From an uncultured Methanomassiliicoccus sp. (GTDB lineage Archaea > Thermoplasmatota > Thermoplasmata > Methanomassiliicoccales > Methanomassiliicoccaceae): a stretch of DNA of 39,546 nucleotides. The DNA is taken from the NCBI GenBank assembly GCA_905202485.1, contig CAJKRY010000012.1, positions 1 through 39,546 on the forward strand, read 5' to 3'. The position numbers and the translations under genes were made by a program. How positions within the stretch are numbered: position 1 is the stretch's first letter; the number at the start of each line of letters is the position of its first letter. This document shows, piece by piece, positions 31,891 to 39,546 of the stretch. The notes under the pieces were generated by a model. That model was not told the DNA's origin, made no database searches, and saw only the letters and a list, made by a program, of their open reading frames with translations.

Positions 31891-32685
31891 ATGCACACTC
31901 ACAACATGGATGAAGTCGCATACAACTCCAAAATGCTGAACTGGTCTCCGCTGGGAAAATTCATTTTAGTAATTTTCCTGCTGCTGGCTTCACTATTAGC
32001 AGACAGCTTGATTGTCCCCATAGTTGTGTTTGTCATCGGTGCAATTCTTCTTTTTTATTCTACCAATTTCAAAATTCCCAGGATTGTCGGTCTGGCGCTG
32101 GGAGGTGCAATCGTCACCATTTTTGTGAGCTGCATCGTAATCTTATTCGTTACAGACGGAGACAATATGTTGTTCCAGGGAACATTTCTGGGATTGGGCT
32201 ACAGCATAACAGACGGGGGACTCAGATTAGCTACTCTTGTTCTTGTAAGATCTATTGCAGGCATGACTGTAGTGCTGTCTTTCGCCACCTCAACACCGGT
32301 GCCGTACCTGGCACATGCAATGCGCCAGGTACACATCCCTAAAGAACTTTCAGAACTGGTAATCTTGATCTACAGGTACTCATTCCTGCTGCTAGAGGAG
32401 CTTCAGACGATGTGGACAGCGGCATCATGCCGCCTGGGATTTCACGGCTTTAGGAATAAATTCAGAACGACAAGCAAAATTGCAGTGGGACTGTTCATAC
32501 GATCTATCGATATTACAGACAGAGCGCAGATTGCCCTGCAATGCAGAAATTTCAACGGAGAGTTCCCCTCATACAGACTTCCTAAAAACATCACAGCCGT
32601 TTGGATTGCTGTGCCGATTTTGTCGTTTGTTCTTCTATATGTATTAAACATCTGCACACGCGGATGGATCATCATAGGTGCATGA
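31891..32685 (+). CDS. cbiQ: cobalt ECF transporter transmembrane protein CbiQ
   Basis: The T component, linking the S component to the ATPase. Of about 264 residues, the N-terminal part has four or five hydrophobic helices. The cytoplasmic part carries the coupling helices with AASCRLGFHG and ALQCRNFNGEFP, the latter being the A-R-G/C-R-N type motif that docks to CbiO. A TTG at 31879 is in frame; the ATG at 31891 is chosen because TTGGGCGGT lies before it. Confidence 0.93.
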   Translation: MHTHNMDEVAYNSKMLNWSPLGKFILVIFLLLASLLADSLIVPIVVFVIGAILLFYSTNFKIPRIVGLALGGAIVTIFVSCIVILFVTDGDNMLFQGTFLGLGYSITDGGLRLATLVLVRSIAGMTVVLSFATSTPVPYLAHAMRQVHIPKELSELVILIYRYSFLLLEELQTMWTAASCRLGFHGFRNKFRTTSKIAVGLFIRSIDITDRAQIALQCRNFNGEFPSYRLPKNITAVWIAVPILSFVLLYVLNICTRGWIIIGA

Positions 32686-32686
32686 T

Positions 32687-33844
32687 ATGGACCCAGAAAT
32701 AATCTTGGAAACTCAGAATCTTGAATATTCATACCATAACAAAGATCTCGCTCTCAGAGACGTCTCTATAAAAATTCCAAAAGGTAAAAAAACTATACTT
32801 CTCGGAGCCAACGGTACCGGCAAATCTACGCTGTTCCTGCATTTCAACGGAGTCCTGAAGCCTAAGAAGGGCAAGGTGCTCTACGACGGGAAAGAACTGG
32901 AATACTCAGCAAAAGAACTCTCTAAACTGCGTTCAAAGGTGGCTGTAGTCCTGCAGAATCCTGACGATCAGATATTTTCCACGACTGTAGAGGAAGATGT
33001 GGCCTTCGGACCGATGAATATGGGACTCCCTAGGGAAGAAGTGGAGAAGAGGGTAGAGGAAGCGCTGTTCTTGGTAAACATGACTGAATATCGGACAAGA
33101 CCCTCGCAGCAGCTTTCATTCGGTCAGAGAAAGAGAGTAGCATTCGCGGGAGCTCTGGCAATGAAACCTGAAGTACTCATCATGGATGAACCGACAGCAG
33201 GTTTGGATCCTCAGATGACTCATGAACTGATGGAACTGACTGATGAGTTGGTTCATCTGGGTACTACGGTAATCATTTCAACTCATGATGTCGCCATGGC
33301 TTATTCTTGGGCTGAAGAACTGCATGTCCTTCAGAATGGGAGGCTGGTGTTCTCTGGAAATTCAGAGGAGTTCTTCACTGATCCGGTAAGAGTGCACTTA
33401 GCAGGACTTTCCCAGCCCGTGCTCTTTGAGATAAATGCGCATCTGGAATCTCTCGGCAAAGGAAAACAAAATCCATATCCGAGGAATATAACTCAGTTCA
33501 TAAGCAAACTGGCATCCACCGGGACTGCGCCGGGAACACTGCATATTCTTCCAGTCAACGGCTCTCTTGAACAGGGGCAGATAGATGCTGTAATCAAAAA
33601 ATGCAACAACAAGGCAAGAGTGGGAATCAGCGGAACAGGCGCAAGGATCGCAGCTTCCGCCGGCATGGTTTCTGCAGATTATGTCTTCAATTCCATTGAA
33701 AACTGTCTGACTGAAGCGATTCTGGGATATGATGCAGTTATCTGCTACGACGAATGCCTAGAAGGCATCATTCGCGAGAAGATTTCTAATCTGTCTCAAA
33801 ATTTCAGCATGGATATCAAAATTGTGAAGGAATCTTCCTCTTGA
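32687..33844 (+). CDS. cbiO: cobalt ECF transporter ATPase CbiO with C-terminal extension
   Basis: ATPase that powers cobalt uptake. ABC motifs are in place: Walker A GANGTGKST (40-48), Q-loop VVLQNPDDQIFS, signature LSFGQ (143-147), Walker B with MDEPTAGLD (166-174) and switch His200. CbiO is usually about 270-285 residues; here 385, so about 100 residues are added at the end (LHILPVNG, a glycine-rich VGISGTGAR, and DYVFNSIENCLTEAILGYDAV-like segments). The added part looks like an alpha/beta Rossmann-like domain and could be a sensor. ATG at 32687 follows the cbiQ stop after one base. Confidence 0.93.
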   Translation: MDPEIILETQNLEYSYHNKDLALRDVSIKIPKGKKTILLGANGTGKSTLFLHFNGVLKPKKGKVLYDGKELEYSAKELSKLRSKVAVVLQNPDDQIFSTTVEEDVAFGPMNMGLPREEVEKRVEEALFLVNMTEYRTRPSQQLSFGQRKRVAFAGALAMKPEVLIMDEPTAGLDPQMTHELMELTDELVHLGTTVIISTHDVAMAYSWAEELHVLQNGRLVFSGNSEEFFTDPVRVHLAGLSQPVLFEINAHLESLGKGKQNPYPRNITQFISKLASTGTAPGTLHILPVNGSLEQGQIDAVIKKCNNKARVGISGTGARIAASAGMVSADYVFNSIENCLTEAILGYDAVICYDECLEGIIREKISNLSQNFSMDIKIVKESSS

Positions 33845-33958
33845 AGTAAAAACTGCTCAAATGTGCACATTGTGCCGTAATAGCACGTAGCAATATGCAT
33901 ATATACACATTCTAATATCCCAACGCACAGCCTAGCTGCTGTTATGAGTTGATGAACC

Positions 33959-34075
33959 GTGTTGGGCATTGAAGATCCTTGGATACTGACCGCATACGTT
34001 TTGATGTTTCTGTCAGCAGCAATCTGCATAATCTACCCATTGCTGAAGAAAAACAACAAGGAGGATGAGGAATGA
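33959..34075 (+). CDS. symporter small accessory protein
   Basis: A 38-residue peptide with one membrane helix: GTG start, then LGIEDPWILTAYVLMFLSA, AICIIYPLLKK and an acidic KEDEE tail. It resembles the small accessory proteins found before sodium:solute symporters of this kind (LGI-DPW opening), which I recall from other genomes. Its stop codon overlaps the symporter ATG (ATGA), so the two are made together. A TATA-like TGCATATATACA lies at about 33894-33905. The real start could also be the next TTG. A role in stability or activity of the symporter is inferred. Confidence 0.8.
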   Translation: MLGIEDPWILTAYVLMFLSAAICIIYPLLKKNNKEDEE

Positions 34076-35685
34076 ACACCACTGCATTTATTGTCCTTAC
34101 AATCCTCTACATCATAGCCGTCATCTATCTGGGTTATCTGGGCTGGAAAAAAACCCGCGGATCTGAAGATTACATGCTTGCGGGCAGAAAGCTGAGCCCA
34201 TGGGTAATTGGTCTCTCATACGGTGCGACATTCATCAGCGTTTCAGCAATTATCGGCTTTGGCGGGCAGAGCGCTAAACTGGGAATGGGATTGGTATTCC
34301 TTGCAATGCTGAACATTGCAGTAGGAGTGCTGCTGGCATTCATTGTCTTCGGCGGAAGAACAAGAAAAATGGCCAAGAAATTGAATGCAGTTACATTCCC
34401 GGATTTGCTGGGAAAATGTTATAATTCTAATATTATTCACTTGATAACTGGAATAACCATTCTGGTGGCAATGCCGCTGTACGCGGCTGCGGTTTTGATC
34501 GGGGGATCAGAGTTTTTATCTATCACTTTAGGACTGAGTTACAATTCTGCACTTATTATCTTCACAGTGGTAACGGCAGTCTACGTTATTTTGGGAGGCC
34601 TGATCGCCGTCATGTACACAGAAGCTATGCAGGGCGTGATCATGATCGGTGGAATGGTTGTACTCTTTATTCTGACCTATGCTCTGTTCCCTGATTTAGG
34701 AGGTCTGACAGGCATAAACAATGCCTTGACCAATCTGACTCCTCCGGCTGATCTGGTCAGCCAGGGTATGACTGGTTGGACATCAATGCCGTCTTTCGGC
34801 AGCCCGATTTGGTACACTTTAGTGACAACCATGATACTTGGGGTCGGCATAGGAGTATTGGCGCAGCCTCAGCTGGTTGTACGCTTCATGACTGCAAAAG
34901 ATGACAAGACTCTCAGAAGATCAATTCCGGTGGGCGGAATATTCATTCTTCTGACTGCGGGAATTATCTACACGGTTGGACCGATAAGCAATCTGTGGTT
35001 CACCGGCAATTTCGGAACGGATGCCTGGTCTTATCTGCATAATGTAGACCAGATAATTCCAGCCTTCATCGACGGAGCCTTCTCTGAGTCTTTGTTCGGC
35101 CTCTTTGTTCCGATCTTCATGATTGTTCTGCTGTCTGCGGCAATGTCTACACTGAGTTCAGTGTTCCACTCACTCGGAACCTCTGCAGGATTTGACATCT
35201 ATAAATCTGTGCAGAAAATCAGGCATCCAGACGTTGAACCCAAAACTTCAATGAAACTTACCAAATATGCAATGATCATCATGATCATTATCAGCCTAGC
35301 ACTGGCATTCTGTATGCCGGCAAACATTATTGCCAGAGCTACTGCCATGTACATGGGGCTGTGTGCATGCGCTCTGCTTCCAGCTTTCTGCATGGCGCTG
35401 TTCTCCAAGAGGCCGCTAGCAAAACCGGCATTGTGGAGCATATTGTCTGGGGTAGTTTCCTGGTTCATATGGACTGTATTCGTGCATGTTGCTGAGTCTT
35501 CACAGCTTGGCATCTGCAGGGCAATCTTCGGCGTTGATGCTCTTCTGGGACAGCCCTGGCAGCTTATTGATCCTCTGCTGATAGCACTGCCGATTTCGAC
35601 AGCGGTAATGATCATCGGCTGGGCAGTCTGCAGAAACAGCTCAGATGCACGCCTGACTTCCCGAGAACTGAGCGGAAAAGAATAA
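34072..35685 (+). CDS. sodium:solute symporter family protein
   Basis: SSS-family secondary transporter of 537 residues with about 13 membrane helices. Typical elements are the start YLGYLGWKKTRGSEDYMLAGRKLSPWVIGLSYGATFISVSAIIGFG, the family motif GGLIAVMYTEAMQGVIMIGG, GVLAQPQLVVRFMTAKDD and LLSAAMSTLSSVFHSLGT. The substrate cannot be read from the sequence; relatives carry small acids, amino acids, proline or pantothenate. GAGGATGAGG precedes the ATG, and the gene is coupled to the accessory peptide upstream. Confidence 0.93.
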   Translation: MNTTAFIVLTILYIIAVIYLGYLGWKKTRGSEDYMLAGRKLSPWVIGLSYGATFISVSAIIGFGGQSAKLGMGLVFLAMLNIAVGVLLAFIVFGGRTRKMAKKLNAVTFPDLLGKCYNSNIIHLITGITILVAMPLYAAAVLIGGSEFLSITLGLSYNSALIIFTVVTAVYVILGGLIAVMYTEAMQGVIMIGGMVVLFILTYALFPDLGGLTGINNALTNLTPPADLVSQGMTGWTSMPSFGSPIWYTLVTTMILGVGIGVLAQPQLVVRFMTAKDDKTLRRSIPVGGIFILLTAGIIYTVGPISNLWFTGNFGTDAWSYLHNVDQIIPAFIDGAFSESLFGLFVPIFMIVLLSAAMSTLSSVFHSLGTSAGFDIYKSVQKIRHPDVEPKTSMKLTKYAMIIMIIISLALAFCMPANIIARATAMYMGLCACALLPAFCMALFSKRPLAKPALWSILSGVVSWFIWTVFVHVAESSQLGICRAIFGVDALLGQPWQLIDPLLIALPISTAVMIIGWAVCRNSSDARLTSRELSGKE

Positions 35686-35712
35686 AATCTGCTATGCTCA
35701 GACTCTGAAAGC

Positions 35713-36051
35713 ATGGAACAATATCTCGTCATGTTCAAGCTGAGAGAAGAATCATACGGAGGCTCGGAAGAGGAAGCCGCTTTCATGCTTTCAGATCAGA
35801 TCATTCCTTCGCTGGAGCGGCTTTCAGAAATCGAAAACGACAGAATGATAATGGGCGGTTTCATAGAAGGACAGCGTTCCGGCGCCTTTATTTTCTCCGT
35901 AAATGACTATGAAGAATTGGACAAAATGCTGGTCTCTCTGCCGATCATGAATGTTTACGATGTTGATGTGGCTCCACTGCAGACAATTACCTCAGCTCTT
36001 GAGCGCGACAGGAACATTGTCGGGGAAGTCAAGAAAGCCGCGGGGCTGTAG
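35713..36051 (+). CDS. small dimeric alpha-beta-barrel protein, copy 1
   Basis: A 112-residue soluble protein resembling muconolactone-isomerase-like or YCII-like dimeric alpha-beta barrels. It shares the layout with its neighbour: strand QYLVMFKL, helix DQIIPSLERLSEIE, GGFIEGQRSGAFIFSV, helix ELDKMLVSLPI, strand YDVDVAPLQTI. The G-G-F-x-x-G-Q-R-S core is identical in the two copies, so they descend from a tandem duplication. It begins 27 bases after the symporter gene; a role linked to the symporter's substrate is possible. No catalytic residue can be named. Confidence 0.65.
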   Translation: MEQYLVMFKLREESYGGSEEEAAFMLSDQIIPSLERLSEIENDRMIMGGFIEGQRSGAFIFSVNDYEELDKMLVSLPIMNVYDVDVAPLQTITSALERDRNIVGEVKKAAGL

Positions 36052-36074
36052 AAAGGATTATTCTATCTGTTGAC

Positions 36075-36419
36075 ATGTGGGATTTTATGAAATTTCTTGC
36101 ACTTATGAAAATCAACAATGATGGGGTAGGGAACAGCGATATGGAAAATCGCAAAATTCTCACAGAAAAGATCATCCCCGGTTTGAAGATGTTAAAATCA
36201 TGGGAAGCAGAGGGAAAACTAGACGGCGGCTTCTTTCATGGTCAGCGCTCTGCGGTTCTCATTGTAGAAGCTGAATCTCTGGAAAAACTGGATTCAATGA
36301 TGGATACTCTTCACCTCAACGGGGCTTTCGATGCGGATATTATAGAGCTTCAGCCAATCAGTGATGCGTTGGATAATGATGAAGATATACTGAAAACGTT
36401 AGATTCTTCCGATGCTTGA
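36075..36419 (+). CDS. small dimeric alpha-beta-barrel protein, copy 2
   Basis: A 114-residue paralogue of the preceding gene product. Shared pieces are KIIPGLKMLKSWEAEGKLDGG, FFHGQRSAVLIVEAESLEKLD and FDADIIELQPISDALDNDEDI. An ATG at 36087 (KFLALMKINN) is an alternative start that aligns better with copy 1. The proteins may form hetero-dimers or a dimer of barrels. Transcription probably continues from copy 1. The C-terminus is more acidic than in copy 1. Confidence 0.65.
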   Translation: MWDFMKFLALMKINNDGVGNSDMENRKILTEKIIPGLKMLKSWEAEGKLDGGFFHGQRSAVLIVEAESLEKLDSMMDTLHLNGAFDADIIELQPISDALDNDEDILKTLDSSDA

Positions 36420-36491
36420 TATTATAAAATATAAAATTTCCGAATAACGAAATTGGTTTCATCATCTGTGCAGATCTGACCATTCAAGTAT

Positions 36492-36514
36492 AAAAAAAGT
36501 TCTTGTATTAGAAC
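36492..36514 (-). terminator. terminator of the small leftward gene
   Basis: On the leftward strand, GTTCT-aataca-AGAAC followed immediately by seven T (opposite the A-run at 36492-36498), six bases after the stop codon of the 66-codon gene. A weaker AATTTC/GAAATT hairpin lies at 36435-36454 for the rightward genes. Confidence 0.6.
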
Positions 36515-36520
36515 TGCAAC

Positions 36521-36721
36521 TCACTCAGCAACTCTAACGTTTGACAGATAAAAACGAGTCTCATTGATGATGAGCGACGCAGCGTCTTCATCCGCAGGCT
36601 CTATATGACACTTTGTCATAACAACTGTCAAATTTAACCTGCATGATACTGAAAAAAATGCTGCAGGTGCACGTTCCATCAGGATCGCTCCGTATCCGCG
36701 GAACACAAAGCGCTGAAGCAT
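36521..36721 (-). CDS. hypothetical small protein (66 aa), divergent from the aminotransferase
   Basis: Not recognised. The 66-residue frame runs LQRFVFRGYGAILMERAPAA, FFSVSCRLNLTVVMTKCHI, EPADEDAASLIINETRFYL and ends SNVRVAE. Support for reality: codon choice like the core genes here, an alternating strand/helix pattern, a terminator directly after the stop, and a TATA-like CTATATCGG about 30-40 bases before the ATG on this strand. There is no ribosome site, so it would be nearly leaderless. A longer frame to 36862 exists but that part shadows the aminotransferase gene. It shares a control region with that gene. Confidence 0.55.
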   Translation of the reverse strand: MLQRFVFRGYGAILMERAPAAFFSVSCRLNLTVVMTKCHIEPADEDAASLIINETRFYLSNVRVAE

Positions 36722-36738
36722 GAGAGTATCAAAAGAGA

Positions 36739-36760
36739 CTATATGCGAAAACCGATATAG
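36739..36760. promoter_or_regulatory. shared divergent TATA region
   Basis: Two AT boxes, CTATATG (36739-36745) and CGATATAG (36753-36760), with near-symmetric sequence readable on both strands. The second places the rightward transcript start near 36783 and the leftward one near 36730. Confidence 0.4.
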
Positions 36761-36800
36761 CCACAAGCGCTTAATGACCGCGGAATTGAGAGGGGATAGT

Positions 36801-37865
36801 TTGAATCGCACGCTTTTTACAGTTGGTCCAGTCGAGGTCCGGAAAGAAGTCCTCGAAGCCATGACAAAACCGATGATGACTCATCGTGGCAAAGACTATG
36901 AACAGCTCCAGGCAAATATAGTTGAAAAACTGCATAAAACCCTGGACACTGACATGAATATCATGATGTCCCCGTCTTCAGCTTCAGGACTTCTTGAAGC
37001 TTGTGTAAGATGCGGTGTGAATTCTAATATGGTTGGAATTTCAAACGGATCATTTGGAAACCGCTGGCAGAGCATTGGAATAGACAACGGCAAGAACGTC
37101 AAGAAGATTGATGTGGAATGGGGCAAAGCCGTCAGGGCAGAGCACGTGGAAGGCCAGATCGATGACTCAATCGAAGCCGTTACCATGATTGCCAATGAAA
37201 GTTCCACAGGAGTCTTAAATCCTGTAAAAGAAGTAAGCGATGAAATCCGTAGCAAGCACAACCCCCTGATATTCATCGATGCTGTTACCGCTGCTTATGG
37301 AAGCGATATGCACTTGAAAGAGCTGGATGCGGATGCAGTTGTCTTCGGTACCCAGAAGGCTCTGGCACTTCCGCCGGGACTGGCAGTCATCTGCTGCTCA
37401 GACCGTCTATTGAAAAAAGCAGAAAGTGTTCCAAACAGGGGTTATTATTTCGATCTTATCCAAATGAAAAAAATGGCAGATAAGAGTTTCTCATTAACAA
37501 CGCCACCGGTTTCTCTGCTATATGGCCTTGATTTCCAGTTAGACCGCATTCTGAAAGAAGGCGTCAAAAACAGGTATGCCCGCCATCAGGAGATGGCAGA
37601 TACAGTGCATGCATGGGCTGAGAAGAAACTCGGTTTATTTGCAGAGGCTGAGTTCAGATCAAAAACGATCTCTGTAATATTCAAGAAAAACATTGAATTT
37701 AGCAAACTTCAAAGCAAACTTAACGAACGCGGATTTGAAATCTCCAATGGATACGGCGATATCAAAGAGACAACATTCCGCATTGGCCACATGGGAGATC
37801 TCACCGTTCCTGAAGTAAAGGGTCTTCTCAAAAACATTGATGAAATCTTAGAGGAATTGCAATGA
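36801..37865 (+). CDS. class V aminotransferase, likely for phosphoserine/serine synthesis
   Basis: PLP enzyme of the alanine-glyoxylate / serine-pyruvate type. Marks are RTLFTVGPVEVRKEVLEAM, MMTHRGKDYEQL, NESSTGVLNPVKEV, FIDAVTAAYG and the Schiff-base lysine (Lys186) in FGTQKALALPPGLAV. AGAGGGGA at 36789-36796 favours the TTG at 36801 (354 residues, family-like start NRTLFTVGP); an ATG at 36774 is the alternative. It overlaps serA by four bases (ATGA). The pairing suggests it aminates 3-phosphohydroxypyruvate, the role SerC has elsewhere; an alanine-glyoxylate activity is the other possibility. Confidence 0.85.
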   Translation: MNRTLFTVGPVEVRKEVLEAMTKPMMTHRGKDYEQLQANIVEKLHKTLDTDMNIMMSPSSASGLLEACVRCGVNSNMVGISNGSFGNRWQSIGIDNGKNVKKIDVEWGKAVRAEHVEGQIDDSIEAVTMIANESSTGVLNPVKEVSDEIRSKHNPLIFIDAVTAAYGSDMHLKELDADAVVFGTQKALALPPGLAVICCSDRLLKKAESVPNRGYYFDLIQMKKMADKSFSLTTPPVSLLYGLDFQLDRILKEGVKNRYARHQEMADTVHAWAEKKLGLFAEAEFRSKTISVIFKKNIEFSKLQSKLNERGFEISNGYGDIKETTFRIGHMGDLTVPEVKGLLKNIDEILEELQ

Positions 37866-39472
37866 TAAAACTGTTAGTTAGCGACGAGCTCTCTCAAGAG
37901 GGCCTGGACATGCTGAGGAAGGGGGGCGCCGTAGAAGTAGACGCCAAGCCGAACATTCCTCATGATGAGTTAGTGAAGATCATCGGCGATTATGATGCTC
38001 TCGTAATCAGGTCTGGTACAAAGGTGACAGAAGACGTCATCGAAGCAGGTAAAAAATTAAAAGTAGTGGGAAGAGCAGGCGTAGGCGTAGACAATGTAGA
38101 CGTCAATGCCGCCACTAAAAAAGGAATTTTAGTAATGAACACTCCTGCAGCAAACATCATTTCAGCTGCAGAACACACCATGGCTATGATGCTGTCTCTG
38201 GCACGCAACGTGGTCCCTGCAAATGTCTCTCTGAAAGCCGGAGAATGGAAGCGTTCCAAGTTCACCGGCATAGAACTTAACGGCAAGACCCTGGGAATTA
38301 TCGGAATAGGCCGCGTAGGCGGAGAAGTAGCAAAGCGTTCCAAATCCTTCGGCATGAAGCTTATTGGATACGATCCATACATCTCTCCGGAAGTCGCTGT
38401 GAAATTAGGCGTGCGCCTGATGTCTTTGGAAGAGGTAGTTGAACAGGCCGATATTATTACAATTCATGCAGCACTTACACCTGGAACATTCCATTTGATC
38501 AACAAAGACCTGATCTCTAAAATGAAGCCTACAGCCATGATTCTGAACGTGGCCAGGGGAGAACTTATTGACAGTCAGGCTTTATACGATGCTTTGAAAG
38601 AGAAGAAGATTGCAGGAGCCGCAATCGATGTATTTGAGCAGGAGCCTCCAACAGGATCTCCCTTACTTACATTGGACAACATCGTCGTCACTCCGCACCT
38701 GGGAGCATCTACCAAGGAAGCCCAGGAAAAAGTATCCGTGGAGATGGCCGAAGCTGTCATGTCTTTCTTAGTCGATCATAAGATTAAGAACGCTATCAAC
38801 GCCCCGGTCCGCGGCATGGATCCGAAAGTGCTGCCCTTCATCTCTGTCGCAGAGAGACTGGGAGCATTTGCAGTACAGTTGGTAGACGCTCCCGTTTCCA
38901 AGGTAAACGTCACAGTATACGGCGATCTGGCCTCTGTAGACACAAAAATGATCACAGTGTCTGCTTTAATGGGAGTTCTTTCAAACCTGTCTACTGAAGC
39001 TCCAAATATCATTAATGCAAGTTACATTGCCAAAGAAAAAGGCATACAGGTCATGGAGTCCAAAGTCGAGGATTCCAAGCGCTATGTCAACATGATCTCT
39101 GTATCTATTGAATCAGACAACTGCAAGAGAGAAGTCCGCGGAACAGCCTTCCCTGAGTCTGAGCCCCGTCTGCTTGGCATCGATGACTTCGATCTCGATA
39201 TACCACTGGAAGGAGACTTCCTGCTTTCTGCCCATGCAGATGTACCGGGAATCATCGGCCGTGTAGGAGCCATTCTCGGAGACAAGGGAATCAACATTGC
39301 CAGGATGGGACTGGGAAGGAAAGACAAAGGTGGAAATGCACTTCTGCTTATTTCTGTAGATACCCCTGTAAGTTTAGATCTTGTAAAAGAGATGAACCAG
39401 GTGAAGGATTTCAAAGAAGTCCGCACCATCAAACTCAGCGGTTTAGACTCAAGGGAATACCTTCAGTTCTAA
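37862..39472 (+). CDS. serA: D-3-phosphoglycerate dehydrogenase SerA
   Basis: Oxidises 3-phosphoglycerate to 3-phosphohydroxypyruvate, the first step of serine synthesis. The 536 residues are the long form. The substrate and NAD domains have VIRSGTKVT, the GIGRVGG loop (148-154) and catalytic Arg232 (NVARGE), Glu261 (FEQEPP) and His279 (TPHLGAST). An intervening ASB domain covers about 320-450, and a C-terminal ACT domain with FLLSAHADVPGIIGRVGAI follows; in relatives this binds serine as feedback inhibitor. Coupled by ATGA to the upstream aminotransferase. Confidence 0.96.
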   Translation: MIKLLVSDELSQEGLDMLRKGGAVEVDAKPNIPHDELVKIIGDYDALVIRSGTKVTEDVIEAGKKLKVVGRAGVGVDNVDVNAATKKGILVMNTPAANIISAAEHTMAMMLSLARNVVPANVSLKAGEWKRSKFTGIELNGKTLGIIGIGRVGGEVAKRSKSFGMKLIGYDPYISPEVAVKLGVRLMSLEEVVEQADIITIHAALTPGTFHLINKDLISKMKPTAMILNVARGELIDSQALYDALKEKKIAGAAIDVFEQEPPTGSPLLTLDNIVVTPHLGASTKEAQEKVSVEMAEAVMSFLVDHKIKNAINAPVRGMDPKVLPFISVAERLGAFAVQLVDAPVSKVNVTVYGDLASVDTKMITVSALMGVLSNLSTEAPNIINASYIAKEKGIQVMESKVEDSKRYVNMISVSIESDNCKREVRGTAFPESEPRLLGIDDFDLDIPLEGDFLLSAHADVPGIIGRVGAILGDKGINIARMGLGRKDKGGNALLLISVDTPVSLDLVKEMNQVKDFKEVRTIKLSGLDSREYLQF

Positions 39473-39477
39473 ACAAA

Positions 39478-39500
39478 CCTCTTTTTATTTATTTCTTTTG
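39478..39500 (+). terminator. T-rich terminator of serA
   Basis: CCTCTTTTTATTTATTTCTTTT directly after the serA stop codon, with no stem needed, the kind of T-run that stops archaeal RNA polymerase. The last bases to 39546 show nothing further. Confidence 0.5.
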
Positions 39501-39546
39501 ATAAAAGCATCGAAAATATGCGTTTTCCTTTCTACCTTTACAGCGC

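Noticed and set aside
36521..36862. Full 113-codon leftward frame
   Set aside because: Residues encoded beyond 36721 are the mirror of the aminotransferase coding region; only the last 66 codons look genuine.
1..39546. CRISPR array or intact insertion sequence
   Set aside because: No regularly spaced direct repeats and no transposase frame were seen on either strand.

Overview
The window looks like the chromosome of a methanogenic archaeon, most likely of the order Methanomassiliicoccales (class Thermoplasmata). This placement is inferred from gene content. The archaeal genes are the RpoK–ribosomal S2–MEMO1 cluster, a zinc-containing RPA with its COG3390 partner, formate-dependent PurP, Nep1, a PaaK–ACT pair, HypB and a complete oxygen-independent corrin pathway. 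Several genes have archaeal TATA boxes about 25-30 bases before the proposed start, and many GTG and TTG starts are used. I saw no rRNA, tRNA, CRISPR array or intact insertion sequence.

Layout. Positions 1-4500 are a decayed, AT-rich accessory region: a shattered DUF4143-type ATPase, a MarR regulator, an N-terminally truncated 2-hydroxyacid dehydrogenase, a tiny orphan gene, and an orphan cysteine-rich protein with a C-terminal membrane anchor. Positions 4507-7241 hold two accessory gene pairs: a small conserved protein with a DUF4261 protein, then a 352-residue unknown with a HicA-like protein. Positions 7315-16546 are mostly core genes: acetyl-CoA synthetase, rpoK-rps2-MEMO1, RPA and COG3390, a DedA-like membrane protein, and the overlapping purP-nep1-ydeI-like operon. 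A well-defined candidate structured RNA (about 16692-16900) and a Panacea/PemK-like toxin-antitoxin pair follow, up to 17896. Positions 18176-23430 carry pdxS, an aspartate-type aminotransferase, hypB with an unusual metal-tail protein, and paaK-ACT.

Positions 23431-33844 form a cobalt/cobamide supercluster. A leftward operon cbiL-cbiF-cbiH-cbiC and a rightward operon cbiD-cbiG-cbiJ/E/T diverge from a common control region. Together they encode every corrin-ring step from cobalt-factor II to cobyrinic acid. They are followed by a cobalt ECF transporter, cbiMNQO, behind its own double-palindrome control region. A supply of cobamide fits a methylotrophic methanogen that needs corrinoid methyltransferase proteins, and HypB fits nickel insertion into its hydrogenases.

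Positions 33959-36419 hold a sodium:solute symporter preceded by a 38-residue accessory membrane peptide and followed by two related small alpha-beta-barrel proteins. The window ends with a small leftward gene (66 codons) divergent from a class V aminotransferase, which overlaps serA; this pair is a likely serine-synthesis operon.

The most interesting leads are the candidate RNA at 16692-16900, the Cys/His-tailed protein beside hypB, the orphan Cys-rich anchored protein, the double palindrome before cbiM, the small divergent gene at 36521-36721, and terminator hairpins that lie across stop codons.
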